64,000 nucleotides of DNA from Henriciella sp. (GCA_030066975.1 JASJAO010000014.1:1-64000), one strand, 5' to 3'. Shown: positions 1 through 7,276, numbered from the stretch's first letter. Program-made: numbers and translations. The notes: a model not told the origin generated them from the sequence alone.

Positions 1-112
1 GATCTTCTCATTTTGCATCCTCGTTTTCGAGGACTCTGCAAATTCATGGCCGGAAATTACGGGGCTGGGTCAAGAGATGCCGTCCTTTCGAGGCTTTGGA
101 GCCGGTCGCCTT

Positions 113-139
113 GCGATCATTTGATCCGGGGGATCAAAT
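113..139 (+). repeat. left copy of 27-bp inverted palindromic repeat
   Basis: This 27-bp sequence recurs exactly as its reverse complement at 339-365. Each copy contains its own palindrome: arms ATTTGATCC/GGATCAAAT around a three-base loop (GGG here, CCC in the other copy). The two copies bound a 253-bp segment without a gene, the architecture of a REPIN or small non-autonomous element. Confidence 0.7.
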
Positions 140-228
140 TAAGGTGTAAAGGCGCGATAGCCCTCTAAACGACGCAAAGGGTTCCCGTCAGAGACCAACG
201 TGAAACGCGGCCAGCGCAGCGTTAAGGG

Positions 229-283
229 CTTTGAGCGTCCAAAAATCGCTCTAGTGGAGCGATTTTAGCGAAAAGGCTCAAAG
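229..283. repeat. nested hairpin
   Basis: Outer arms CTTTGAGC (229-236) and GCTCAAAG (276-283) enclose a perfect 10-bp inner stem, AAAATCGCTC (242-251) with GAGCGATTTT (257-266), around a five-base loop. It lies inside the 113-365 segment. The A-rich left and T-rich right edges of the inner stem would suit a bidirectional terminator, but no flanking gene needs one, so it may simply be part of the repeat element. Confidence 0.55.
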
Positions 284-338
284 TGTCAGCGCAGGGCCCG
301 ACCCACGGAGGGCCATTGCCATGGCCTTCTCCGGTTTC

Positions 339-365
339 ATTTGATCCCCCGGATCAAATGATCGC
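339..365 (-). repeat. right copy of 27-bp inverted palindromic repeat
   Basis: Exact reverse complement of 113-139. The central palindrome occupies 339-359 and the matching extra bases (GATCGC side) continue to 365, so the match extends beyond the hairpin itself. This shows the two copies are in inverted orientation rather than being two independent palindromes. Confidence 0.7.
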
Positions 366-563
366 TGCGCGACCACCTGCGAAGTTCAAGCGGTGCTGCC
401 TCAAATCAGGCCGCTTTCGATGGCGAAAACCGCAGCGAATACTGGCGGGATTAGGGTACTTAACTCTGCGCTCTCGATCATTCGGCGAAGCAAGGGTGAT
501 GGGTTGCACGGTCGGGCCGTGCAAAGCGTGATGGCTGAGTTTGGATCAGATTACAGTTTCACG

Positions 564-593
564 CTCTGCCCAGCTTGACTGGGCAGTCCATCA
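564..593 (+). repeat. left 30-bp inverted repeat of the GIY-YIG cassette
   Basis: Thirty bases here match the reverse complement of 933-962 without a mismatch. Within the repeat, CTGCCCAG and CTGGGCAG form an 8-bp stem around a five-base loop, so each end can fold alone as a hairpin as well as pair with the other end. It begins 62 bp upstream of the GIY-YIG start codon. Confidence 0.85.
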
Positions 594-625
594 GGGGAAT
601 TTTGTTCTGGGACCGAGAGGGGGAA

Positions 626-925
626 ATGATGGCGCGGTTTGATTTCATCGCCACCTACATCATGGCAAACCGCAAGAATGGAGCAGTTTATACAGGCTCT
701 GCTTCTGATCTTCCCGCGCGTGTCGGTCAGCACAAACAAGGCGTTGGATCAAAATTCACGACAAAGTACAATTGTATCAAGCTGGTCTGGTACGAACAGT
801 TCGAGGCCATGACCGAGGCGGTTCGACGCGAAAAGCAGATCAAACGCTGGGACCGGCAATGGAAAATCGAACTGATCGAGGCCGACAATCCGCAATGGCT
901 GGATCGCTCTCGTGAGCTGGTCTGA
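626..925 (+). CDS. GIY-YIG family nuclease (small, single domain)
   Basis: A 99-residue protein that is almost entirely one GIY-YIG endonuclease domain, similar in size to the UvrC N-terminal-like YhbQ/YazA proteins. Seen: the opening YIM motif close to the N terminus standing for GIY, then NGAVYTGSASDLPARV (YIG-equivalent YTG followed by the conserved Arg), and the late REKQIKRWDR segment with its basic helix and the Asn/Trp tail. The start is ATG 626 (or the adjacent ATG 629), preceded by a GGGGGA ribosome binding site; a longer upstream frame would run into the inverted repeat. Such proteins cut DNA with a single metal ion, but the cellular role of the small family members is mostly unknown. 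The gene is bracketed by perfect 30-bp inverted repeats, suggesting a role in repeat spread or maintenance. Confidence 0.88.
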   Translation: MMARFDFIATYIMANRKNGAVYTGSASDLPARVGQHKQGVGSKFTTKYNCIKLVWYEQFEAMTEAVRREKQIKRWDRQWKIELIEADNPQWLDRSRELV

Positions 926-932
926 CGCCGGA

Positions 933-962
933 TGATGGACTGCCCAGTCAAGCTGGGCAGAG
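933..962 (-). repeat. right 30-bp inverted repeat of the GIY-YIG cassette
   Basis: Exact reverse complement of 564-593, starting a few bases after the GIY-YIG stop codon. The internal stem-loop (8-bp stem, five-base loop) could also serve as a transcript 3' end, although no run of T follows it. Confidence 0.85.
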
Positions 963-988
963 TCTCCCTGAGTCAAGTAGAGGCGTAC

Positions 989-1384
989 CTACCCCCGCCC
1001 CGCCGAACACGTCTGGCAGGTGCGCCAGCGCCAGATATGGGCCCCGCCCAGCATGGCGGCGCCAAACACGGTCAGCAGCGTTTCGTAATCGTGCAGCGCC
1101 TCGACAAAGGCCCCGGCGATCAGCAGGCCCAGACCAATGCTCGCCAGCATGATAAAGACCGCGCGCTGACCGGACGACAATTGACACCGCGCCATCACAT
1201 AGACCGACAGCGGCACCGCCAGCACGACAAACGCCCTGTGCAACCATTCAGCTTCCGCCAGCACGCCCGCCAGTGGCAACACACCGACCAGCAGTGGCAA
1301 AGCGAGACAGTGGATCAGGCATAGGCCGGACAATGTGATGGCGGCGGCATCAAAGCCCCGACCCTGGGTAAGCGCGCTGTTCAT
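989..1384 (-). CDS. MerC family membrane protein
   Basis: A 131-residue integral membrane protein with four predicted hydrophobic helices. It carries the MerC signature near the first helix, GLCLIHCLALPLL, with Cys22 and Cys26 placed as the metal-handling pair, and a C-terminal CQTC motif on the cytoplasmic side, as in MerC mercury transporters. In the classical family MerC moves Hg2+ across the inner membrane to mercuric reductase. No merR, merA or merP lies nearby, so this stand-alone copy may handle another thiophilic metal, as proposed for many chromosomal MerC-domain proteins. The start is ATG 1384. The upstream stretch contains AT-rich sequence around 1450-1475 that could hold the promoter, but no clear operator was recognised. 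Confidence 0.85.
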   Translation of the reverse strand: MNSALTQGRGFDAAAITLSGLCLIHCLALPLLVGVLPLAGVLAEAEWLHRAFVVLAVPLSVYVMARCQLSSGQRAVFIMLASIGLGLLIAGAFVEALHDYETLLTVFGAAMLGGAHIWRWRTCQTCSAGRG

Positions 1385-1502
1385 TTTGGACCTCAGACTT
1401 CGCGTGTTGAAATCAAAACGCCTTCGCCCGGCGTTCGTCTGACTTCTGTTATGGTGTCACATATATTCCCAAGCGCATTTGTAAAGATGGCCCGCGCGGC
1501 AA

Positions 1503-1769
1503 GGTGCGATTTCACCGCAAAACAGCTCGGCAGCACGCGTTGCTGCCTCCGCCCTTCGGGCACTTCACTTTGCCCGGCGCTGAGCGGCTACGCCGCAGCC
1601 GGGCGAAGCGGGTTCCGCGCCTTCGGCGCATGAACCAAGCTGAGGGCTCCGGTTCCAGGACAGCAGGTTCCGAACCTGGGACAGTCCTGAACTTGGTTCA
1701 TGTGAGCGCCGCAGGCGCGATACGGAACCCGCTTCCACCGCGTCGCTCAAAGGGCGTTAGCGCGGTGAA
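1503..1769. repeat. field of tandem and nested hairpins
   Basis: The 472-bp gap between the MerC gene and the next ORF has no supported gene. About 270 bp of it is almost continuous secondary structure: GGCAGCA/TGCTGCC (1529-1547), GCCCGGC/GCCGGGC (1572-1604) enclosing GCGGC/GCCGC, then a nested hairpin whose outer arms AAGCGGGTTCCG/CGGAACCCGCTT (1606-1617 and 1723-1734) enclose ATGAACCAAG/CTTGGTTCAT (1630-1639 and 1692-1701) and a central CAGGTTC/GAACCTG, and finally CACCGCG/CGCGGTG (1736-1767). It looks like a mosaic interspersed repeat or a structured transcript. Confidence 0.6.
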
Positions 1770-1856
1770 AAGCAAACCCCTTTTGGCGCTTTGCAAAAAC
1801 CATGGATAGCCCGCCGTCTATCCTCCCCCTGAAATTCTCGCGTACACTCTCTCCCC

Positions 1857-2231
1857 ATGGACATCCGCTTCACTCTCTCTGCTGTGAGCCACCTCCCGGT
1901 CTATCTTTGGCCGTGGGTGTGGTGGCAGCTGTTTGCCGTGAAGCGCTGGTGCCGGGTGAACAATCGTAAGGTCCTCTGGCAGGCCGACGAGCATGGCAAA
2001 GTCTGGGTCACGTATGTCTCCGACGACGAGAAAGACCTGACCGCCTGGTGCCACCAACAGGCCAAGCTCTATCGCCCACACTGGTACGCCCTGTACAATG
2101 AATCCGGCGAAATGCATCTCAGCGCTGTTCACTATTGGACAGGCCGCATCATGGAATGCGGTGAGCGGTGTGTCGGCCATGTGCGGGTTGAGGCGGCACG
2201 GGGTTTGCCCGCCATCGAAGACAGCTCCTAG
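1857..2231 (+). CDS. conserved hypothetical protein, Trp-rich
   Basis: A 124-residue protein that I do not recognise. It is rich in aromatic residues at the start (a YLWPWVWWQLF run near residues 16-27) followed by a mixed alpha/beta sequence with several Trp, Cys and His residues. The opposite frame over the same DNA is also open, but that product is low in complexity and spans the neighbouring palindromes, so I prefer the plus-strand reading. The start is ATG 1857; no strong ribosome binding site precedes it. Its stop is followed within 10 bp by a REP-like palindrome pair, which could act as the 3' end of the transcript. Function unknown. Confidence 0.6.
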   Translation: MDIRFTLSAVSHLPVYLWPWVWWQLFAVKRWCRVNNRKVLWQADEHGKVWVTYVSDDEKDLTAWCHQQAKLYRPHWYALYNESGEMHLSAVHYWTGRIMECGERCVGHVRVEAARGLPAIEDSS

Positions 2232-2240
2232 CGTTCCGCA

Positions 2241-2330
2241 GATGCCCGCGCAGGCGGGCATCCATGGACCCAACTCTGCCCCAAGCGCTTGAGGAACCTG
2301 CGGTCCATAGACACCCGCCTGCGCGGGTGT
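2241..2330. repeat. inverted pair of REP-like palindromes (REPIN-like)
   Basis: Two hairpins, GATGCCCGC/GCGGGCATC at 2241-2262 and ACACCCGC/GCGGGTGT at 2311-2330, lie in inverted orientation about 50 bp apart. Read as reverse complements, they and the adjoining bases up to GGTCCAT are nearly identical. The G/C-rich stems around a CTGC or GCAG loop look like the interspersed palindromes common in alphaproteobacterial intergenic DNA. Confidence 0.7.
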
Positions 2331-2463
2331 CAGCGGCAGCTTAACCACAATTCGTTCAACACAGCCGCATCCGCGGCCGCACGTGCTGGCCTCAACTCGA
2401 CTACGGGCGTTGCACCATCTCCCCCGCCTTGACCCCATCTCAAAACACCCATATCGTTTATCG

Positions 2464-2835
2464 ATGAATTTCAAGCATCATTACCGTCCGGGAGATATTG
2501 TCTCCGTTCGTTTCAATGGCGTCATGCGCCATTATGGGGTCGTCACTTATGGGGGCCGGATCCTCTCCAACAATGGTGAGCGCGGCGGCGTCATCTCCCA
2601 AACCCTTGCCGAATTCGCCAATGGTCGGCGCGTGAGACATCATCCCGGCAATGAGGCCAGCGACTATCTCGCCCATGCCCGGACGCAACGAAAGCTCGGT
2701 CACGACTATCACCTGACGGGGTCAAACTGCATCCACTTTGTCCGCCACGCCCGCGGCAAACGCCCGACCACGACGCAATATGCCCGCGCCGGCCTGATGG
2801 CGCTCAGCGATTTGCTCAGCTCGCGTCGGCGCTAG
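2464..2835 (+). CDS. LRAT-domain-like (permuted NlpC/P60) protein
   Basis: A 123-residue protein that resembles the lecithin:retinol acyltransferase-like branch of the NlpC/P60 papain-type fold. Visible features are an N-terminal GDIVSVRFNGVMRHYGVV segment with the candidate catalytic His, and a later SNCIHFVRHA motif with the candidate catalytic Cys, matching the permuted His-before-Cys order of LRAT proteins. Bacterial members are thought to be thiol peptidases or acyltransferases; the substrate cannot be told. I chose ATG 2464 because the domain starts immediately after it; the frame remains open to 2383, but that extension is low quality and reaches towards the repeat. It is convergent with the following gene, whose stop is only 3 bp away. 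Confidence 0.6.
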   Translation: MNFKHHYRPGDIVSVRFNGVMRHYGVVTYGGRILSNNGERGGVISQTLAEFANGRRVRHHPGNEASDYLAHARTQRKLGHDYHLTGSNCIHFVRHARGKRPTTTQYARAGLMALSDLLSSRRR

Positions 2836-2838
2836 GGG

Positions 2839-3174
2839 CTATTTTTTGCCACCCGGCGGCATCGCACTGACAAACTCAAACCCCTCGATCAACAGGGCCG
2901 TGATGAGGGCCGGATCATCCAGCATCTCGCCCGTCAGACAGACATAATCGCGCATGGTCGCGCCATAGGATGTAAACGGCCCGGCGCCGAACTGATCCAG
3001 CAACTCGCCCTGGCGCGGCTTGGGCAGCCGAATGCCGATCTGATCATCCTTATTGATCTGGCTGAACATGTGCCCGTTCGCAGACGTGTACGGATTAGCC
3101 TTGCCCTTGCGCTCAAACCCGCCAGCGGCGGCAATCGCAGCTTCATAAAGCGTGATCAGATCGGCCCGGTTCAT
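2839..3174 (-). CDS. conserved hypothetical protein, TfoX N-terminal-like
   Basis: A 111-residue cytoplasmic protein of a widespread conserved family. The recognisable core is PYTSANGHMFSQINKDD followed by IGIRLPK and a late MRDYVCL segment, a pattern I associate with small TfoX/Sxy N-terminal-domain-like proteins (DNA competence regulators in their full-length form). Here only the single domain is present, so a regulatory role is not implied. The gene is followed on the same strand, after 9 bp of gap, by no other gene: it is the downstream partner of the YghU gene (stop 3184, start 3174), so the two are probably co-transcribed. Confidence 0.6.
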   Translation of the reverse strand: MNRADLITLYEAAIAAAGGFERKGKANPYTSANGHMFSQINKDDQIGIRLPKPRQGELLDQFGAGPFTSYGATMRDYVCLTGEMLDDPALITALLIEGFEFVSAMPPGGKK

Positions 3175-3183
3175 AGCTGTCGC

Positions 3184-4062
3184 CTAGTCCTCGGCCGGTG
3201 CGATCTTGTCTTGGGTCTTGGTGTCAAAGTCACTCGCATCATGGCGCTCATGCAGCTGGCTCGCCGGATCACCGAACGCCCGGTTGACCATCCGCCCGCG
3301 CTGGAATGCCGGACGCGCCATCAGCTGATCCGTCCAGCGAATAACGTTGGTATACTCGTGCACAGACAGGAACTCCTTCGAGTCATACAGCAAGCCCTTA
3401 GCTAGCGCGCCATACCAGGGCGCAATCGCAAAGTCGGCAATCGTCAACTCATCCCCCGCCATAAACTCACGGTCCGCGAGATTGCGATCGAGCACGTCCA
3501 ATTGCCGCTTTACCTCCATGGCAAAGCGATTGATCGGATACTCCCACTTCTCCGGCGCATAGGCATAGAAATGGCCAAAGCCTCCCCCAAGATAAGGCGC
3601 GCTGCCCATCTGCCACATCAGCCAGTTCATCGTTTCCGTGCGCCTGTGATGATCGGTCGGCAGAAAGGCGCCAAACTTCTCAGCCAGATAGACCAGAATC
3701 GATCCGGACTCGAACACGCGCGTCACAGGATCGGTTGAGTGATCGGCCATCACCGGGATCTTGGAGTTCGGATTGAGATCGACATAGTCGCTGCCAAACT
3801 GATCGCCTTCCCCGATATTGATCAGCCAGGCATCATATTCCGCACCTGAATGGCCAAGCGCCAGAAGCTCCTCCAGCATCACCGTCACTTTTACCCCATT
3901 TGGTGTGGCAAGCGAATAGAGTTGTAGGGGATGCTTGCCCACCTTCAGCTCTGTGTCATGCGTCGGTCCGGCAATCGGTCTGTTGATATTGGCGAACCGG
4001 CCCCCGCTCGCCTTATCCCAGGTCCAGACTTTCGGTGGCGTATATTCAGATGTTTCGCTCAT
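3184..4062 (-). CDS. yghU: YghU-type glutathione transferase / disulfide-bond oxidoreductase
   Basis: A 292-residue protein closely following the Escherichia coli YghU sequence: the N-terminal PKVWTWDKASGGRFANINRP block, the thioredoxin-fold LYSLATPNGVKVTVMLEELL, NPNSKIPV and FESGSILVYLAEKFG (glutathione-binding cis-Pro and Ser region), then the all-helical domain with NWLMWQMGSAPYLGGGFGHFY, and the closing LHERHDASDF. YghU uses two bound glutathione molecules and shows disulfide reductase and peroxidase activity rather than classic GST chemistry. I chose ATG 4062 because MSETSEY aligns with the family start; ATG 4077 is an in-frame alternative. It is cytosolic and probably co-transcribed with the small gene at 2839-3174. 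Confidence 0.92.
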   Translation of the reverse strand: MSETSEYTPPKVWTWDKASGGRFANINRPIAGPTHDTELKVGKHPLQLYSLATPNGVKVTVMLEELLALGHSGAEYDAWLINIGEGDQFGSDYVDLNPNSKIPVMADHSTDPVTRVFESGSILVYLAEKFGAFLPTDHHRRTETMNWLMWQMGSAPYLGGGFGHFYAYAPEKWEYPINRFAMEVKRQLDVLDRNLADREFMAGDELTIADFAIAPWYGALAKGLLYDSKEFLSVHEYTNVIRWTDQLMARPAFQRGRMVNRAFGDPASQLHERHDASDFDTKTQDKIAPAED

Positions 4063-4230
4063 AGGGTCTTGCTCCAATCCTCGGCATCCTAGCCTGTGTT
4101 ATAGTGCTCAACGATGTGAGCCCTGACCAAGGGTCACACAAGCCCAGGCTGAAGAGATTCATCCTATTCCGATCTGGAGTAACTCAAACGTGAACTGTCA
4201 GATCAGCCAGAGACCTGAACGGAGCCGCTC

Positions 4231-4656
4231 ATGACAATCGCCCACCTCGCCGGATTAAGTCTCGCGGTTCTGACTTGGTTTATCGGCTTGCCCGGGGTCG
4301 CGGAAGGTCAAGATGTATGGCAGTGCCGCAACCATGAGTTTGAAATCGGCTGTGATCAGACCGGTTGCACCGCCTCTGACGCGCATACACCGATGGACAT
4401 CTCTCTCAGCGACACGGCCATCAGTGTTTGCGCCTATACCGGATGTTGGACCGGCGCGCCAAATTATCTGCGGCGCGGCGCGCGGTTCGAGATCTGGACC
4501 GGCTATCGCCTCCCCTTCTCGACGCAGGCAAGCGGCTACGCGGATATCTCCATAACCCTCGACACGACGACGGGCGTCGCCAATGTGCTGGTCGGCGATC
4601 TCTATGCAACACCCGCCACATGCACGGTGCAGGCTTCAGTTCGGGAGTCTAATTGA
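4231..4656 (+). CDS. secreted hypothetical protein, Cys-rich
   Basis: A 141-residue protein with a typical Sec signal peptide (hydrophobic residues about 5-22, probable cleavage after VAEG) and a mature part with six cysteines in a compact beta-rich sequence, suggesting disulfide bonds in the periplasm. I do not recognise a family. The start is ATG 4231 with GGAGCCGCTC just upstream. Its last eight bases overlap the end of the convergent vWA-like gene (4649-4656). Confidence 0.65.
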   Translation: MTIAHLAGLSLAVLTWFIGLPGVAEGQDVWQCRNHEFEIGCDQTGCTASDAHTPMDISLSDTAISVCAYTGCWTGAPNYLRRGARFEIWTGYRLPFSTQASGYADISITLDTTTGVANVLVGDLYATPATCTVQASVRESN

Positions 4657-5422
4657 CTGAGCCGTAACTGGCGCCCGATTGGCGGAAATAGGCCCGCCAG
4701 AACGCTTTCACATCGTTCAGAGGCAGATCATACATCTGACGGGGCACAATCCGGGCAACCACTTCAATATTGGTCATGTCCGGGATTTCTTCGCCCAGCC
4801 GGGTCTCGCCAAAGGCGGTAAAATCGGCCCCGACTTTGTAGAAGGAAAACCCATCGGAATGCTGCATCAGATCAGAGACCAGAACGACACGGCGGTCGCC
4901 ATGAGACGGCTGGAAGTCGGCCCGATCAGCGATGGCAAAGACCGCTTCGCTCAGCGGCGAGCTTGGCTGACGCGTATCGATCATTGCGGCTTCAACTTCG
5001 GCAACCAGCGGCGTGTAAAACGTGTCGCGCCAGGTATCGTCGATCATGCGCGGGTTCTGAAACAGCGCATTCGCGTCTTCAACGCTGCCAGGGGAACACT
5101 GGCTGAAGATCAGAGACGGTGCGTAGGGGTCGCTCGCGTTTGGCGTCAGCACCGTAAGGCGGCCATATTTCGGCAGCGCGCGCGCTTCGGAATCGACGAA
5201 TTCATACACCCAATCGAGATCATTGGTGTTGAAAGGGTCCGACTGATCGATCAGCAGGATCGTGTGGGCCGGGTCCTTACGGTCCATCCGACAGGCCGTT
5301 TGCTCGTCAAGCGCGGGCGGCGAGTTAAACGCCGCGACAGCAAACAGGCCGAATACGGCGGAGATCATGACCGCGATGGCGGTGCGCCAAAACCACGGTC
5401 CACGCTCTCTTGGTCTGGGCAT
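4649..5422 (-). CDS. membrane-anchored vWA-like protein
   Basis: A 257-residue protein with one N-terminal transmembrane helix (about residues 11-31) and a predicted extracytoplasmic domain. The sequence ILLIDQSDPF (Asp59, Ser61, Asp62) followed much later by RRVVLVSDLMQHSDG has the shape of a von Willebrand factor A domain, in which the first motif contributes to the metal-ion-dependent adhesion site; the site is only partly canonical (DxSD rather than DxSxS). Cys44 and Cys104 could pair. It follows the larger membrane gene by 12 bp on the same strand, so the two almost certainly form an operon and probably a complex. I do not recognise the pair as a known system. Confidence 0.6.
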   Translation of the reverse strand: MPRPRERGPWFWRTAIAVMISAVFGLFAVAAFNSPPALDEQTACRMDRKDPAHTILLIDQSDPFNTNDLDWVYEFVDSEARALPKYGRLTVLTPNASDPYAPSLIFSQCSPGSVEDANALFQNPRMIDDTWRDTFYTPLVAEVEAAMIDTRQPSSPLSEAVFAIADRADFQPSHGDRRVVLVSDLMQHSDGFSFYKVGADFTAFGETRLGEEIPDMTNIEVVARIVPRQMYDLPLNDVKAFWRAYFRQSGASYGSVN

Positions 5423-5434
5423 GAGACTCTCCCT

Positions 5435-7015
5435 TTAGGCTCTTCTGGCCTCACCCGTCTGAGCGGTCATGCGGTCTTCGCGGACACGAGCCATCTCATC
5501 ACGCGCTTTCTTTTCAATGCTCGACAGGCCTTTCTGAACCTGTTGGATATGCTGCTCCAACCACTCGCGGGTGATATTGATGGCCGTCAGATTGTTGTCG
5601 ATCGTGCGCAGGGCTTCGTCGGCCTGAGCGCGCTCTTTTGAATGGTCAAACGGCGGCAGATTAGGTGTGACGATTTCGTCGAAATAAGCTGGAACCGCGG
5701 CTTGCTCGCCCAGCTTATCACGCATGGCATTGCGCTGGCGACGATGGGCCTGACGGTAAGCCACCTTGAGCGAGCGTTCCTGATCGCCAGCTCTGGCCGC
5801 GATAGACACAGCCAGATCGCGGCGCTCGTCCAACTCATTCATGGCTTTCTCGATCTCACGCTTGGCCGCGGTATGGCGGCTGTGTTGCGTTTCAAACCAG
5901 AAGCGGCAGCGGGTAAAATAATCTGACAGATCATCGCGCACGCCATTGCGAACGGCCTGGCGCTGTTCATAGGCCAGACGTTCCTTGCGCCAAACCCGGC
6001 CATAACCGGGATAGCGGTCGGACAGTTTGTCATAGCCTTCATACAGCGCGATCGCAAAGATGGTGATCCCGATCAGGAGCAGGCCAATCGCAACCAGACT
6101 ATCCAGCCCAAACACGTTCGGGAACATATCGCCGATCACCATGCCGGGCGTGATGTCAAACATGGAGAAGCCTGCGAGCGATCCAGATGCTTTGGCGGCA
6201 ATCAGGCCAGCTTCAACCGCATCTCGGAAATGGGCAACAAACAGGTTGAGGAAGATACCGAGCAGAACACAAATCCCGGCAACCACACCGCCGATCACTT
6301 TCATCGGCATTGCCGGGTGATTGAGATAGCGCAGCCCCAGGAAGCCGCCGACAACGCCGAACAGAACGTTTACGGCACTCACCCCAAACGCGATCATCAT
6401 CCCGCCCAGCAGACCAGAAGACTGCGCGTCCTTGAACAGCAGCGCGTTGAAGCAGCCCTCGATGATCATGATGAAGATCAAGATGGCGATTGTCTGCTCC
6501 ACATTCTTCTTGATGTCGGGCGTGCGTTTGCCGATCTGATCGCCATGCGTACTGCGGAACTCCTGCAGCTCTATAACGGTCGCGTCATGATGCTCAGCCG
6601 CGCTGGTCGCATCATCGATCTCGTAATGGCGAAACTCATTCTCTTCGGCTTTGATCACTTCCCGCAAATGGTCAGGATGAATGTCTGCCGGCGTGCAATC
6701 CGTGATGAAGTTGCGAACCGCTTTCGTCGCACTGCTCATCCAAGTGGTGAGGCCGCGGCGAACCCGCTCGGCTTTCTCAGCGATCTCCTGCTCACGCTCA
6801 GACCACTGGTCCTGCGTGATCGCTTCGGACACGGGAATACCGTCTGTGGCATCCTTCTTCGCCTGCGAGCGGGTGACTGTCTTGCTGATCCCGAGCTCAC
6901 CCTGCGCGAGTTTGCCCTTGAGACCATGCGCCGCGAGGTTGGTCTTCACCTCGAGCGTCTTGATCTTGTCCTGGTAGCCAATATCGGCGCCCCAGCGCAC
7001 TGACCGTTTCCTCAT
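5435..7015 (-). CDS. four-helix membrane protein with cytoplasmic helical regions, unknown function
   Basis: A 526-residue protein with an acidic helical N-terminal region (1-165), four predicted membrane segments at about 173-195, 202-231, 238-262 and 305-326, and a charged, helical C-terminal half (330-526) likely to form coiled coils, with basic clusters such as RQAHRRQRNAMR and a final heptad-like stretch around WLEQHIQQVQKGLSSIEKKA. Helices 2 and 3 are glycine-rich. I found no catalytic motif. The gene begins at ATG 7015 with GAGGTAGACG upstream and is followed after 12 bp by the vWA-like gene. This layout (membrane scaffold plus vWA protein) suggests a two-component envelope machine; function unknown. 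Confidence 0.65.
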   Translation of the reverse strand: MRKRSVRWGADIGYQDKIKTLEVKTNLAAHGLKGKLAQGELGISKTVTRSQAKKDATDGIPVSEAITQDQWSEREQEIAEKAERVRRGLTTWMSSATKAVRNFITDCTPADIHPDHLREVIKAEENEFRHYEIDDATSAAEHHDATVIELQEFRSTHGDQIGKRTPDIKKNVEQTIAILIFIMIIEGCFNALLFKDAQSSGLLGGMMIAFGVSAVNVLFGVVGGFLGLRYLNHPAMPMKVIGGVVAGICVLLGIFLNLFVAHFRDAVEAGLIAAKASGSLAGFSMFDITPGMVIGDMFPNVFGLDSLVAIGLLLIGITIFAIALYEGYDKLSDRYPGYGRVWRKERLAYEQRQAVRNGVRDDLSDYFTRCRFWFETQHSRHTAAKREIEKAMNELDERRDLAVSIAARAGDQERSLKVAYRQAHRRQRNAMRDKLGEQAAVPAYFDEIVTPNLPPFDHSKERAQADEALRTIDNNLTAINITREWLEQHIQQVQKGLSSIEKKARDEMARVREDRMTAQTGEARRA

Positions 7016-7276
7016 AACGTCTACCTCTTAACAGCGTCAGCAATTTCATTAACTTACGGCCGGAAAATGAGGCCGCAGTTTTAACAAGTTGCTAAGCTTC
7101 GGAGAGACTAACGCCGAATCTGAGACCGTTTCGTCTTAAACTTCTGTCACATGGAGAGCCGCATTTAAGGCCATACTCGCCCCGTCCAGCCCCTCTTGCC
7201 GCTTGTCTTCAACCTCCTTATCGACAGCGGTTGAGCGCACGCTCAAGCCACACAACCTCCTGAAAGAAAACAAGAA

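Larger units (their letters stand above)
1..563. other. hairpin-dense non-coding region
   Basis: No convincing protein is encoded here; the short open frames have no recognisable domains or ribosome binding sites. Instead the stretch is packed with perfect inverted repeats: a hairpin at 12-42 (outer arms TTTGCA/TGCAAA, inner arms CCTCG/CGAGG with a TTTT loop), a palindrome at 119-139, a nested hairpin at 229-283, GGCCAT/ATGGCC at 311-326, a palindrome at 339-359 and an 8-bp stem TTGCACGG/CCGTGCAA at 504-524. This density is typical of intergenic REP-like or decayed mobile sequence. The region may also hold the promoter of the GIY-YIG gene, but I could not identify one. Confidence 0.6.
564..962 (+). 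mobile_element. candidate miniature element: GIY-YIG gene between hairpin-forming inverted repeats
   Basis: The 399-bp unit consists of a perfect 30-bp inverted repeat, one complete GIY-YIG nuclease gene and the opposite repeat copy, with only about 7 bp between the stop codon and the right repeat. The sequence shows the symmetry directly; that the unit is or was mobile is inference. It resembles in plan the association of RAYT transposases with REP palindromes, but with a different nuclease fold. I saw no obvious target-site duplication outside the repeats. Confidence 0.5.

Noticed and set aside
932-1324. 130-codon plus-strand frame opposite the MerC gene
   Set aside because: Gln/Arg/His-rich antisense shadow of a clear MerC protein.
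1440-1475. AT-rich partial dyad upstream of the MerC gene as a Zur or MerR operator
   Set aside because: Symmetry too weak and no matching regulator gene in the window.
1818-2474. 218-codon open frame on the minus strand
   Set aside because: It is antisense to the more plausible 1857-2231 gene, spans the REP-like palindromes and has low-complexity composition without a domain.
4679-5641. 320-codon plus-strand frame over the vWA and membrane genes
   Set aside because: Arg-rich antisense frame spanning two genes; no domain and no ribosome binding site.
7081-7095. TTAA-N7-CTAA, possible CtrA site
   Set aside because: One base off the TTAA-N7-TTAA core and such matches are frequent in AT-rich gaps; no cell-cycle gene is adjacent.
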